Positions 8,807 to 16,487 of a DNA stretch of 39,702 bases are shown piece after piece. This DNA is from Meiothermus rufus DSM 22234 (GTDB lineage Bacteria; Deinococcota; Deinococci; Deinococcales; Thermaceae), in the NCBI RefSeq assembly GCF_000423425.1, contig NZ_AUHY01000023.1, positions 1 through 39,702 on the forward strand, given 5' to 3'. Under the pieces are notes generated by a model that searched no databases, was not told the DNA's origin, and saw only the letters and a program-made list of their open reading frames with translations. A program made the position numbers and the translations under genes. Each line of letters begins with the position of its first letter. Positions within the stretch are counted from its first letter, which is position 1.

Positions 8807-9403
8807 ATGTACAAACACCTGATGACCCTTGCCTTGAGCGCCGTTTTTTACCTTGGCAGTGCCCTGGCCCAGCCCAGCCACGCCGGGCACAACAGCATGG
8901 CCATGCAGTCCATGGGCGAGCTACAGAAGCTCTCGGGGCGAAACTTCGACATCGCCTATATGTCCATGATGATTGAACACCACAAAGGCGCGGTGGAGAT
9001 GGCCCAAGCCATCCTGAAAACGAGCAAAGATGCCCGCATTCGCAAGGCTGCACAGGAAATCGTGACGGTGCAGAAAAAGGAAATAGCCCAGCTCGAGGGC
9101 TGGCTCAAAGCCTGGTACGGCATCTCTCCCAGCCAGCGCTACATGCAGATGATGCGTGCCGACATGCAACCCATGATGGAGGCTTCTATGAAGGGAATGC
9201 AGGTTATGCCGGGACATGCCATGCCGGTTGATCGGGCCTTTTTGGAAGGGATGATTCCCCATCACCAAGATGCGGTAGACATGTCGCGGCTTTGCCTGCA
9301 GAAAGCCGCTAGAAGCGAGCTTAGGCGCTTTTGCCAGGGGGTCATCGAGTTGCAAAGCCGGGAGATCGCCCAGTTCAAAGGCTGGCTGGAAGGACTACGC
9401 TGA
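8807..9403 (+). CDS. Exported DUF305 protein, probably copper-related
   Basis: A 198-residue protein with a signal peptide ([21 protein letters not shown], cut near ALA-QP) followed by two ferritin-like DUF305 repeats. Each repeat has the His-rich pattern [13 protein letters not shown] or [13 protein letters not shown], and both end in a helix before a GWL motif. The Met- and His-rich linker (residues about 105-135) suggests metal binding. DUF305 proteins commonly sit next to copper export genes, so a periplasmic copper-binding role is inferred. An AGGAGG site precedes ATG 8807, only 16 bp after copA, so it closes the copper operon. Confidence 0.85.
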   Translation: MYKHLMTLALSAVFYLGSALAQPSHAGHNSMAMQSMGELQKLSGRNFDIAYMSMMIEHHKGAVEMAQAILKTSKDARIRKAAQEIVTVQKKEIAQLEGWLKAWYGISPSQRYMQMMRADMQPMMEASMKGMQVMPGHAMPVDRAFLEGMIPHHQDAVDMSRLCLQKAARSELRRFCQGVIELQSREIAQFKGWLEGLR

Positions 9404-9444
9404 AAAAACCGAAGCCCCGCTCGAGAGAACTCGAGCGGGGTTGC
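9404..9444 (-). terminator. Terminator of tRNA-Pro (also faces DUF305)
   Basis: An 11-bp perfect stem (9415-9425 with 9430-9440) around a 4-nt loop begins 4 nt after the tRNA-Pro 3' end. On the minus strand it is followed by CTTCGG and a run of six T. On the plus strand the T-run is poor, so it serves mainly tRNA-Pro but could also slow the copper operon transcript. Confidence 0.8.
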
Positions 9445-9521
9445 TGGTCGAGGCGAGAGGATTTGAACCTCCGACCACACCCACCCCAAAGGTGTGCGCT
9501 ACCAGGCTGCGCTACGCCTCG
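9445..9521 (-). tRNA. tRNA-Pro (anticodon GGG)
   Basis: A 77-nt gene with encoded CCA. The acceptor stem CGAGGCG/CGCCTCG, the D arm, the anticodon stem CACCT/GGGTG around loop TTGGGGT, and the T arm GGAGG/CCTCT all pair. The GGG anticodon reads CCC and CCU proline codons. It is divergent from tRNA-Ile, with both promoters between them. Confidence 0.93.
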
Positions 9522-9561
9522 GAACTGTCCAACCTGGGCCTAGGCCGCAGGTGCACAGTCA

Positions 9562-9590
9562 AGTCTAGCGACCCTAGGCCAAATCGTCAA
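9562..9590 (-). promoter_or_regulatory. Promoter of tRNA-Pro
   Basis: On the minus strand TTGACG (9590-9585) and TAGACT (9567-9562) are separated by 17 bp. Transcription would start about 35 nt before the mature tRNA. Confidence 0.7.
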
Positions 9591-9600
9591 CATCTACGGC

Positions 9601-9629
9601 TTGACCTAAAGCAAACCCCCAGCTATACT
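9601..9629 (+). promoter_or_regulatory. Promoter of tRNA-Ile
   Basis: TTGACC (9601-9606) and TATACT (9624-9629) are separated by exactly 17 bp, and the tRNA begins at 9647. This is a near-consensus housekeeping promoter. Confidence 0.8.
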
Positions 9630-9646
9630 CGTATGCGCTGATGCGG

Positions 9647-9723
9647 GGGCGGTTAGCTCAGCTGGTTAGAGCACACGCCTGATAAGCGTGAGGTCCCCGG
9701 TTCGAGTCCGGGATCGCCCACCA
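9647..9723 (+). tRNA. tRNA-Ile (anticodon GAU), target of the integrative element
   Basis: A 77-nt gene with encoded CCA. The acceptor GGGCGGT/ATCGCCC, D stem GCTC/GAGC, anticodon stem CACGC/GCGTG with loop CTGATAA, and T stem CCCGG/CCGGG all pair. Its 3' part from 9678 is repeated at 18691-18736, so the end of this gene was probably supplied by the integrated element and the original end was displaced. The gene stays fully functional on paper. Confidence 0.95.
9678..9723 (+). repeat. attL, within tRNA-Ile
   Basis: This 46-bp segment from the anticodon stem to CCA matches 18691-18736 at 44 of 46 positions. The first 20 bases are identical. The two differences are the partners of one T-stem base pair. 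Confidence 0.88.
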
Positions 9724-9735
9724 GCACCAGGACGC

Positions 9736-9766
9736 AAAAAACCGGAGTCGCTTAGGCTCCGGTTTT
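9736..9766. terminator. Bidirectional terminator between tRNA-Ile and int
   Basis: AAAACCGGAG (9738-9747) pairs perfectly with CTCCGGTTTT (9757-9766). It has A and T runs on both sides, so it can end the tRNA-Ile transcript and the minus-strand int operon. It belongs to the element. Confidence 0.8.
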
Positions 9767-9772
9767 CGCTTG

Positions 9773-9792
9773 TACCCCCGAGTTTTACCCCC
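9773..9792 (+). repeat. Left pair of TACCCCC repeats, candidate integrase arm sites
   Basis: TACCCCC occurs at 9773 and 9786, 13 bp apart, between the int stop and attL. The same heptamer occurs four times near attR, again with 13-bp pair spacing. Confidence 0.55.
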
Positions 9793-9805
9793 ATTGGGCC
9801 TCGAG

Positions 9806-10969
9806 CTAGGCTCGGTGGCGGGGGCCATCCAGCAGGTCTTCCAGAGGCAACACCCCCTGTTGCCGCTCCTCGCTCAGCAGGTGACGGTATATCGAGAGGG
9901 TCACGTTGACGTTGCCGTGCCCCAACCGCTCCGACACCAGGCTCACATCCACCCCTCGGGCCAGCAGCAGGCTAGCGGCGGTGTGCCGCAAATCGTGGAT
10001 GCGCACCTGGGGAAAGTCGGGGTGCTCCAGCCGGATACGCTCGACCAGGCGGCGTAGGTAGTGGTTGGGTGCGTTGATGTCTAAGGGCCTGTCCAGGCCG
10101 AACACGAACGCCCCTTGCAGCCCTCGAGGGGTATACCCCTCGGCTAGCAAGCCGTCATAGCGGGCCTTCAGCCGGGCCAGCAGGTCAGCCGGAATCGGAA
10201 CCAGCCGCCTGGCCGCGCGGGTCTTCAAGGGGCCTAGGGCAGCCTTGCTCCCTTGCAGGGTGTACTGTCGCTCGACCTTCAGCGTGGCCCCTACGAAGTC
10301 CACATCCCGCCATTGCAGCCCCAGCGCCTCGCCCTTGCGCAAACCGAGTTGCACCAGCACCCGCAACAACAGGGCCATGAGCGGGCTTTGGGACGCATCG
10401 GCGTATTCCAGCAAAACCCTTACTTGGGAGGGCTCGAGGTGCTGAGCGGCCTTCTCCCGCTCCGACGCTCGGGGTAGCCGCACCGCAGTGCTCGGGTCAC
10501 GGTGGATCAGTTCGAGGGCCAGGGCCTCCCGCAGCACCAGCCGGACGCGCTCCAGCACCTTAGCTGTGGTTCTGAGGCTGTACGCCTCGCTCACCCGATC
10601 CAGCATCCGGCGCAGATCGTGGGGGGTGAGCCGTTGCAGCGGGATGTCGCCTAGGTGCTCCAGGGCCAGGGCCAGTTCTCTTGCGTAGTTGCGCCTCGTG
10701 TTGGCGGCCTTGCCCCGAGTATGCCGCTCCAGCACCTCTTTAGCGAAATCCCCGAAGCGTCGGCGGTCAGGACGCGCTACCAGCCCCCGGCTGTGCTGCA
10801 CCTGGTACTCGTGGGCTTTTTGCAATGCCTCCTTCTGCGTCGGGCCGTACACCGACACCCGGCGGCGGTGAACGCCGTCCGGCTCGGTTACGTAAAAGCG
10901 GCATTCCCACAGCCCGTTAGGGCGTTGCCGGACGTTGCCTTGCAGGTTAGCGGTTCGCCTCTTGCCCAT
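9806..10969 (-). CDS. int: Tyrosine-recombinase integrase
   Basis: A 387-residue site-specific recombinase that inserts the element into tRNA-Ile. The N-terminal 60 residues form an arm-binding-like domain, residues about 70-165 the core-binding SAM-like domain, and the rest the catalytic domain. The catalytic set is complete: R211 in GLRKGEALGL, K249, H325-x-x-R328 in HDLRHTAA, H351 in LGHGNVNV and the nucleophile Y361. The gene lies 83 bp from attL, the usual place for tRNA-targeting integrases. Its start overlaps the upstream small gene by 23 bp. It is therefore last in the replication operon, which may tie integrase supply to replication. Confidence 0.95.
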   Translation of the reverse strand: MGKRRTANLQGNVRQRPNGLWECRFYVTEPDGVHRRRVSVYGPTQKEALQKAHEYQVQHSRGLVARPDRRRFGDFAKEVLERHTRGKAANTRRNYARELALALEHLGDIPLQRLTPHDLRRMLDRVSEAYSLRTTAKVLERVRLVLREALALELIHRDPSTAVRLPRASEREKAAQHLEPSQVRVLLEYADASQSPLMALLLRVLVQLGLRKGEALGLQWRDVDFVGATLKVERQYTLQGSKAALGPLKTRAARRLVPIPADLLARLKARYDGLLAEGYTPRGLQGAFVFGLDRPLDINAPNHYLRRLVERIRLEHPDFPQVRIHDLRHTAASLLLARGVDVSLVSERLGHGNVNVTLSIYRHLLSEERQQGVLPLEDLLDGPRHRA

Positions 10970-11168
10970 CCTGCACCCCCTTCAGCAACCCTAAAACCTC
11001 GAGCCCCTTGAGCAGCGCTTCCCCGCGTTGTTTGGGGGTCAGCCTGAACACCCGGCGGCGGTCCAGCTTCCCGTCAGGACGGCGGCCTAGGGTTACCTGC
11101 ATCGTCCAACGGCTGCCCCGCTTGGTGGGCTTGGTGCCTGCCCCACGGGGGCGTTTCCTACTCGCCAT
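10947..11168 (-). CDS. Small basic protein resembling an integrase arm domain
   Basis: A 73-residue, strongly basic protein. GSRWTMQVTLGRRPDGKLDR resembles the three-stranded arm-binding (AP2-like) domain at the start of many tyrosine integrases, and the integrase downstream has a comparable N-terminus of its own. It overlaps int by 23 bp and the upstream gene by 11 bp, so translation is probably coupled. It could bind att or arm DNA as an accessory or competing factor, but this is inference. No other domain is recognisable. Confidence 0.6.
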   Translation of the reverse strand: MASRKRPRGAGTKPTKRGSRWTMQVTLGRRPDGKLDRRRVFRLTPKQRGEALLKGLEVLGLLKGVQDGQEANR

Positions 11169-11556
11169 CCCCTACCTCCACCTCCAGGGCCTTCAGCCCG
11201 GCCTCCTCGTCCGGCCAGCGGAGAACAATCTCCATCGCCTGCCGGCCAGACACCTCCACGTGGTCGCCGTAGCCGCGATGGCGGCCCAAGCGGGACAGCA
11301 GCCATTTCGCCGACTGGACGTCCCCCTCATGGATAGCGCGGTGGATGAGGCTTTCGGCAGCGTCCAGGAGGCCCTCTCGCTCGGCCTCAAATGCGGCTTG
11401 GGTTTCAGGCCAGCGCTGGATAAGCGCCCGAGCAGTGCTCCAGCTAGCCCCAAGGCGCTCAGCCACGGTGCTCACGATTCCGCCGCAGTCCTCAATCGAT
11501 CTGAGAACTTCCCCTTTGCCGTATCTAGGCCTTTTACCCATTCTCGGTTTTCTCAT
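11158..11556 (-). CDS. HTH protein resembling phage small terminase
   Basis: A 132-residue protein. It opens with a basic segment and a helix-turn-helix-like stretch (residues about 15-50: EVLRSIEDCGGIVSTVAERL then a second helix), followed by a helical part AESLIHRAIHEGDVQSAKWL and LGRHRGYGDHVEV. That middle part resembles HTH small-terminase proteins of phages, which recognise pac DNA. No large terminase is present, as in phage satellites that borrow the helper's motor. A plain DNA-binding regulator is the alternative. ATG 11556 overlaps the stop of the preceding 44-codon gene as ATGA. Confidence 0.55.
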   Translation of the reverse strand: MRKPRMGKRPRYGKGEVLRSIEDCGGIVSTVAERLGASWSTARALIQRWPETQAAFEAEREGLLDAAESLIHRAIHEGDVQSAKWLLSRLGRHRGYGDHVEVSGRQAMEIVLRWPDEEAGLKALEVEVGDGE

Positions 11557-11687
11557 ATATTTCTCTCCAAGGTTAGCAGGGGGTGGCCTATCTCCTCGAG
11601 CAGCAGCCGGGCCACCAGTTGGGGCAGCCGGTCGAAGAGGGCCTCCCAGAGGGCATCAGTCTCGATTGTCTCAGGTTTCTTTGGCAT
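11553..11687 (-). CDS. 44-residue protein between polA and the terminase-like gene
   Basis: A short gene starting at ATG 11687-11685 inside the last codons of the polymerase gene and ending in TGA at 11553. GGAG lies 5 nt before the start, and the stop shares an ATGA with the next gene. The product begins MPKKPETIETDALWEAL, continues with a Leu-rich helix DRLPQLVARLLLEEI, and ends in ERNI. It looks like one amphipathic helix. Function is unknown. The tight overlaps at both ends and the SD sequence are the reasons for calling it real. Confidence 0.6.
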   Translation of the reverse strand: MPKKPETIETDALWEALFDRLPQLVARLLLEEIGHPLLTLERNI

Positions 11688-13686
11688 ATTGTCTCCAGCT
11701 AGTGACCCCCCAGTCTTCATAAACCCCGGCTTCCACCTCTACCGGTACCCGGCCGTTCAAAACTTCCTGCATGGCTTCCTTCATACAGCACACGAGTTCG
11801 AGCGCTACCCCCTCTACCACGTCCCGGGGGGCCTCGAGCACGATTTCGTCATGCACCGCCAGCACCGGGAAGGCACCCTGCAAACGCTCCCGGCGTTCCC
11901 ACAACAGTGCCAGGGCCAACTTCAGCCCGTCCGCGCCCGACCCCTGGACCGGCGTGTTGAGTCTCTCGGTGTGCCGGGAAGTTACCCGGCGGCGTCCGGT
12001 GAGGGTGCGTACCTCGGTCTCGCCCTCGGGTTGGCGGCGGTGCCAGGCCCGTAGGCCGGGGTAGGCCCTGAAGAAAGCCTCACGCAGGGCCTCGGCCTCC
12101 TGGGGGGAGAGCTCCAGGCCGTAGTTCGCGCGGGCGTAGGTGCGCAGCCCCTCGGACCCCATGCCGTAGAGCAGGCCGAAGTTTAGCGCCTTGGCTAACT
12201 GCCTGTCCCCACGGCTGGGCTCGGCCTTGCCGGTGATGAGCCGGGCGGTGAGGGTGTGCAAGTCCTCACCCTGCTCGAAGGCCTCGAGCATGCGCTTCTC
12301 CCCGGCGATTTGCGCGGCCAGCCGTAGCTCAATCTGCGAATAGTCGGCTTTGACGAGCAATCTACCGATAGGGGCGCGGAAGCAGGCGCGGTAGGCCGGC
12401 TCACGCGGCACCTGCTGGAGGTTGGGCCTGGAGCAGGACATTCTTCCCGACTCGGCCCCAATCTGCTGCCAGGAGGGGTGGATGCGGCCGGTGAGGGGGT
12501 GCAGGTTCTCGAGCCAGGCCGGGCCGTAGGTGCCCACCCGCTTGCGGTGCTCCCGGTAGGCGAGCAGGGCCGCCACGGCGGGGTGAGTGCGGTAGCGAGA
12601 TAGAGTCTCTTCCCGGGTATCGCTGAGCTCGAGCCCCGCCCGGCGCAGGGCCTCGAGCACCTGCCTGGGGCTGTCCCAGTTGGTACGCCAATCGAGCCGC
12701 TTCAGGGCTTCCTGGGCGCTAAGCTCGGCCTCCCGGGCTGCCGTTAGCCAGCGCTCGGGATCGAAGGGCACGCCCATGAGCCCCATCCAGGCCACGGCAG
12801 GCAGGGCGCGGGACTCAATCTCCAGGACCCGCACGAGCCCTAGCCGCCGGGATTCCTCCTGCTGCTGGTGGTAGAGGGGCAGGAGCACCTGCGCGTCTTT
12901 GGCGGCGTAGGCCAGCTGGGCCTCGCTGAGGGGGCCGGACCAGTCGGAGGTTTGCAGACGCTTATCCAGGCCCGGTGCCAGGTCGGCCAGGGCGGGCATG
13001 CGGGCCTGGGCGTGAATGACTTGGTGGGCCAGGCCGGTGCACCAGAGCCGCCGGCCCTCGGGCCACAGCCCGGCTTTGAGGAGAAAGGCGAGGTCGAACT
13101 TGAGGTTATGGCCCACCAGAACCGGGCCGGTAGTGGCCTCGAAGAGGGGCCGCAGGGCCTCGAGGGCGCGGGGTAGGGCAAGCATGTCGAGCAGGTAGGC
13201 ACCCCGCTCCGTGCTCAGGCTCAGCAGCCGGGGCCGGTCCTGGTGGGGGTCCAGTCCGCTGGTCTCGAGGTCGAGCCCCAGCACCGGCGCGGCCATCAGG
13301 CGGGGTAGCAGGCCCTCCAGCTGGTGGGGCTCGGTGACGAGGGTGTACGCTCGCGGTGTTTGCGGCGCTTGTTCGCCTATTCCATTTATGGGCAGGTGGG
13401 CGTCCAGGGCCAGCAGTAGGGGTTGCAGGCCATAGTCTTTGGTGAGTCCAGAGCACAGGCGCAGTTCCTCGGGGGTGAGCGTCCCGCCGCTACGGGCCAG
13501 CAGCGCGAGCAGGGCGGGTTTGTGGTGGCGTATGGCGTCCTCGAGCCCCAAAGCTACACCCTTAGGACTAACCCGCAAGGTGTTGCCGTGGCGCTCCAGT
13601 GTAGCCTTACGCTGCGCCAAGGTCTCGAGTAAACCTGCCGGGTTAGAAGTAGTCTGCATCATCCTCTGCCTCACGAATCGGGTCAT
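11671..13686 (-). CDS. Family A DNA polymerase with TubC-like N-terminus
   Basis: A 671-residue replicative-type polymerase I relative without a 5' nuclease domain. Residues about 15-65 (NPAGLLETL to HHKPALLALL) resemble a TubC docking domain. The 3'-5' exonuclease is intact: D139-x-E141, D198 in GHNLKFDLAF and Y260-x3-D264. Polymerase motif A is D448YSQIE, motif B is R495-x3-K499-x3-F503GLLYG and motif C is HD613E. It should therefore proofread. The start is uncertain: 13686, or the tandem ATGs near 13662, all overlapping the upstream gene. It probably copies the element together with the neighbouring primase and ATPase. Confidence 0.9.
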   Translation of the reverse strand: MTRFVRQRMMQTTSNPAGLLETLAQRKATLERHGNTLRVSPKGVALGLEDAIRHHKPALLALLARSGGTLTPEELRLCSGLTKDYGLQPLLLALDAHLPINGIGEQAPQTPRAYTLVTEPHQLEGLLPRLMAAPVLGLDLETSGLDPHQDRPRLLSLSTERGAYLLDMLALPRALEALRPLFEATTGPVLVGHNLKFDLAFLLKAGLWPEGRRLWCTGLAHQVIHAQARMPALADLAPGLDKRLQTSDWSGPLSEAQLAYAAKDAQVLLPLYHQQQEESRRLGLVRVLEIESRALPAVAWMGLMGVPFDPERWLTAAREAELSAQEALKRLDWRTNWDSPRQVLEALRRAGLELSDTREETLSRYRTHPAVAALLAYREHRKRVGTYGPAWLENLHPLTGRIHPSWQQIGAESGRMSCSRPNLQQVPREPAYRACFRAPIGRLLVKADYSQIELRLAAQIAGEKRMLEAFEQGEDLHTLTARLITGKAEPSRGDRQLAKALNFGLLYGMGSEGLRTYARANYGLELSPQEAEALREAFFRAYPGLRAWHRRQPEGETEVRTLTGRRRVTSRHTERLNTPVQGSGADGLKLALALLWERRERLQGAFPVLAVHDEIVLEAPRDVVEGVALELVCCMKEAMQEVLNGRVPVEVEAGVYEDWGVTSWRQYAKET

Positions 13687-15637
13687 CCAACCCGGCGAAC
13701 AACCCTTGCGGTTTAGTGGCGTCGTTTGTTTTTAGAATTTGAGGGTACTCAACCACCGCAACCACCGCATCCACCGCAGAACCCGTGCTGGACGGTGTTT
13801 CTGTTTGCGGTGGTTGTTGTGAACCCCAAGAGTCATCCACCGCAACCACCGTCGAGGTGGGGGGTTTTAGCGGTGGTTGCGGTGGTTGGGCTGAAACCCA
13901 CCGCTCAACCACCGCAGTATTTTCTGTCGTGCTGGACGCTGTTTGCGGTGGTTGCGGTGGATGCGGTGGTTGTTCCCCCCTATTTTCTAAACAAACCGAC
14001 CACCGCAGGTTCTTGGTTCGGGGGTCACGGGTTCCCCTGACCGCCACCCCCACGCCCCGAAGCGCGGTCTGAAGTCGGGGTAAATGCTTACCCAAACCAG
14101 CTGCCGTTCTAGGCCACCCCTCGGGTTTGCGGTTGCTGTCCGATAATCCTGCGGCGGTCTCAAGCTCCTTGAGAAGCTCGGAGGTGGTGTACTCCCGGCG
14201 CTCTCCCTCGCTGAAGGTAAGGGTGAGTTCGAGGATGGCACGCGCTACCGGGTCATTGTCCAACAAATCCTGCTCAAGTCCAGCTTGAACGGCAAAGGTT
14301 GCCTCCACGACCTCCCCGTGCCTGAGCCCCAACACCGGCGCAGCGGCTTCGGCCCAGATGGCCCAGTCTGCCAGCCGGGGGAGTTGGGGCAGCTCCCTGG
14401 AGGTAGTTTCCAGGTTGGCTAGCGCCGTGACTGCTGCGTCCAGCAAGACCCCCAGGGTCTTAGCGCGAATGTGTTCAAACTCAGCCAAAAGCTCCCGTTC
14501 GGGTTTGCGCTCGGTGTCCTCGATGCGCTCGAGGTTCAGGGTCAGCGCTCGGTCTGCCAGGTCGTCCCGGAGCAACCCCAGGCTAATACCGGTGATCAAA
14601 ACGGGTCGGGTAGCCTCCAAGACGTGCTCGTCCGAGTCGGTGTACAGCGCTCTTTTGCTCAAGCCTGCGCCGGTGGATAACCGGCACAACGAGTCGGAGA
14701 GTTTGGCGCTCACCCCGCTTAGGTTGTCCAACGCCAAAACGTGACCCGCGCTAGCCGCCACCATCAGGTCGGTCTCATCGCGCGGTTCTGAACGGAGTGG
14801 TGCCTTGGCGGGGTCAACCAGGTTCTTTAGCAGTTTAGCCGCAAAACTCTTCCCCGCACCCTTCGCCCCCAGAAACACGAGAACGGGATAGCCGCCATGT
14901 GGGTTGAGCGTGCCGATGAGCCAGCCCAACAAAATCACGCGGTCCCGGCGTTCCCGCAGGGGCAACAGTTTCAAGAAGTCCTCGAGGTTCCCGCCCCGCT
15001 CAGGCAGCGGTAGGGGGAGTTGGTGCGGAGTCCGGCGAAAGCGCACCGGGCACTCGTCCGAGTGAATCACCCGCCAGCCCGAAGGGGTAATCTCGACCAC
15101 CTGGCGGTCGGGCCGGGACAGGTCGTAATAGACACGCCTTTCGTGGAGTGCCAACCGGAGATACACCGGATGCTCGGGTCCTTGGAACCGCGCTCGGGCT
15201 TCCAGCGCGGCTAGCGCGTCCTGCAACGCTTGTGCGTACAAAGGCTTGTTGTTTCTCTCGAAATAGATGCCGGATAGCCACGTGCGAAAGTCTTTGTGCC
15301 GGATGGAGAGGTGATGAAGCACCCCACCAACGGTGACTGAAGCCCATCCGTCACCTTCGGGAGTGTGCCAAAGCTCTAAACCCGCTTCCAGCGCTAACTG
15401 CACCGCTTCCCCGGCGGCGTTCTGGTCGAGGTTTGGCGATTCTCCTAAATAGACCTGAAAATCCTTACGCACGGCGGCAATCGGGGTTTTGAGCCTATTA
15501 GCGACGGCTTTCAACACGCTGTCGGTCTCAACCGCGTTGAGTCCGCTACTAACTATTAGTTGGAAAAGTTCCGAGGATTTGGTGGCCCAGTCCTCGAGGG
15601 TTAGCGAGTCGATAAGGTATCGAAAATCAGCATTCAC
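13643..15637 (-). CDS. P-loop ATPase, putative replicative helicase
   Basis: About 664 residues. Walker A (FLGAKGAGKS, near residue 255) and a Walker B-like VLALDN lie in a central ATPase domain, with VLITGISL as a possible sensor and LRDDLADRAL as a possible arginine finger. The layout resembles ATPases next to primase-polymerases in phages and plasmids, probably superfamily 3 or AAA+. Residues about 570-640 are Pro/Gln- and Val-rich (HPPQPPQT, AVVAVVEY) because the DNA there is an array of 9-bp repeats. The GTG at 15637 overlaps the primase gene by 11 bp; another GTG at 15658 is possible. Helicase activity is inferred. Confidence 0.7.
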   Translation of the reverse strand: MNADFRYLIDSLTLEDWATKSSELFQLIVSSGLNAVETDSVLKAVANRLKTPIAAVRKDFQVYLGESPNLDQNAAGEAVQLALEAGLELWHTPEGDGWASVTVGGVLHHLSIRHKDFRTWLSGIYFERNNKPLYAQALQDALAALEARARFQGPEHPVYLRLALHERRVYYDLSRPDRQVVEITPSGWRVIHSDECPVRFRRTPHQLPLPLPERGGNLEDFLKLLPLRERRDRVILLGWLIGTLNPHGGYPVLVFLGAKGAGKSFAAKLLKNLVDPAKAPLRSEPRDETDLMVAASAGHVLALDNLSGVSAKLSDSLCRLSTGAGLSKRALYTDSDEHVLEATRPVLITGISLGLLRDDLADRALTLNLERIEDTERKPERELLAEFEHIRAKTLGVLLDAAVTALANLETTSRELPQLPRLADWAIWAEAAAPVLGLRHGEVVEATFAVQAGLEQDLLDNDPVARAILELTLTFSEGERREYTTSELLKELETAAGLSDSNRKPEGWPRTAAGLGKHLPRLQTALRGVGVAVRGTRDPRTKNLRWSVCLENRGEQPPHPPQPPQTASSTTENTAVVERWVSAQPPQPPLKPPTSTVVAVDDSWGSQQPPQTETPSSTGSAVDAVVAVVEYPQILKTNDATKPQGLFAGLDDPIREAEDDADYF
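13752..14007. repeat. Array of fourteen 9-bp repeats, candidate replication origin
   Basis: The motif ACCACCGCA (one or two changes allowed) occurs on the plus strand at 13752, 13761, 13770, 13836, 13845, 13897, 13908 and 13999. Its complement TGCGGTGGT occurs at 13806, 13869, 13878, 13944, 13953 and 13962. Two blocks of three tandem copies face each other. AT-rich stretches flank the array (about 13723-13741 and 13980-13996), unusual in this GC-rich DNA. It lies inside the helicase-like gene. Iterons next to a DNA-unwinding element are the typical form of a plasmid or satellite origin; this function is inferred. Confidence 0.65.
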
Positions 15638-16487
15638 GCCGCACCCCCAAGCGTTCACGACGGTTTATCCAAAGACGAAGGCGGGGTGGGAGTTCCCGCA
15701 CCAATGCCGGGGTATCTTTGCCGCGCTCGAGACCCCAAAGAATAGCGGAAGCGGCCTCGTCTTCCGGCAAACCCACGCTCAAAGCCGCCCGAAGCAGGGT
15801 GTTATAGCAGTGCTCCCGGTCGAGTCCCTGAGCCACCAATCCCCCCACGCGGGCAGCCGAGCGTACAAGCTGGTTGTGCCGGTTGCCAACGGCAGCCGAG
15901 CGTACCCGGAGGGCCTCAAGGCGCAGCGCGTCCATTAGTGCTTCCCGGCTTGGAGTGCCGGTAGCTGCACCCAGCACCGGCACTTGCAGCGCGGCGAGCA
16001 GGTCTCTAGGCATCTCCGGCAAATCCGACGGAGCGCGCAAAGGCACGATCCATTGGTAAGAGCCACGTTCGGTGCGGGAAGGGTACTCGAGCAAATAATT
16101 TTTGCTGGACTTTATCTCGAAACCCGGAAGCGCCCTACCACTGTGGTTACGCAGCGCAGCGCCTTCGGGAACCCGAAGGTACACGTGCGCTCCACCACGC
16201 GGTGTTCTTGAGTGAGGGGCTTTCTCCAGGACGGGCCAGCGGCGCAGGAAGCGGGAAAACTCGCCCACCTCGTCAAAGTCGAGGGCCACGACCCCTACGG
16301 GCGGAACGATGGCGACATTAGCCGAAGGCTCGAGCCGATACCAGGCCGAGATGACGTGAGGGTTCAGGCTAGCGGTATGGAGCCCGCGCGGGGCGAGGTA
16401 GGCGATAGGTCTTTTGGATTCGGGCGCTATGGGCAACACGGGGTAGCCCATCGCGGCGAAGTGGAGGGCGGCCTCGAGGTTAGTCAC
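15627..16487 (-). CDS. Bifunctional primase-polymerase (archaeo-eukaryotic type)
   Basis: About 286 residues from GTG 16487, which overlaps the previous gene by 8 bp; ATG/GTG starts further up would overlap much more. The N-terminal prim-pol domain begins AALHFAAMGYPVLPI and shows the metal-binding LDFDEVGE, the PRGGAHVYLR histidine motif and FEIKSSKNYLLEYPS, as in prim-pol proteins of phages and plasmids. The C-terminal third is a helical region resembling primase C-terminal domains. It should make primers and perhaps short DNA for the element. It sits directly upstream of the helicase-like and polymerase genes. Confidence 0.85.
   Translation of the reverse strand: MTNLEAALHFAAMGYPVLPIAPESKRPIAYLAPRGLHTASLNPHVISAWYRLEPSANVAIVPPVGVVALDFDEVGEFSRFLRRWPVLEKAPHSRTPRGGAHVYLRVPEGAALRNHSGRALPGFEIKSSKNYLLEYPSRTERGSYQWIVPLRAPSDLPEMPRDLLAALQVPVLGAATGTPSREALMDALRLEALRVRSAAVGNRHNQLVRSAARVGGLVAQGLDREHCYNTLLRAALSVGLPEDEAASAILWGLERGKDTPALVRELPPRLRLWINRRERLGVRREC

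Noticed and set aside
9441-9641. Short plus-strand frames across the tRNA genes
   Set aside because: They run through tRNA-Pro antisense and both tRNA promoters.
12868-13202. Open frames opposite the polymerase gene
   Set aside because: They have low-complexity composition and no start signals; the polymerase on the other strand has all its motifs.
13752-14007. CRISPR array
   Set aside because: The repeats are only 9 bp, in both orientations and irregularly spaced, without uniform spacers or cas genes. An iteron array fits better.
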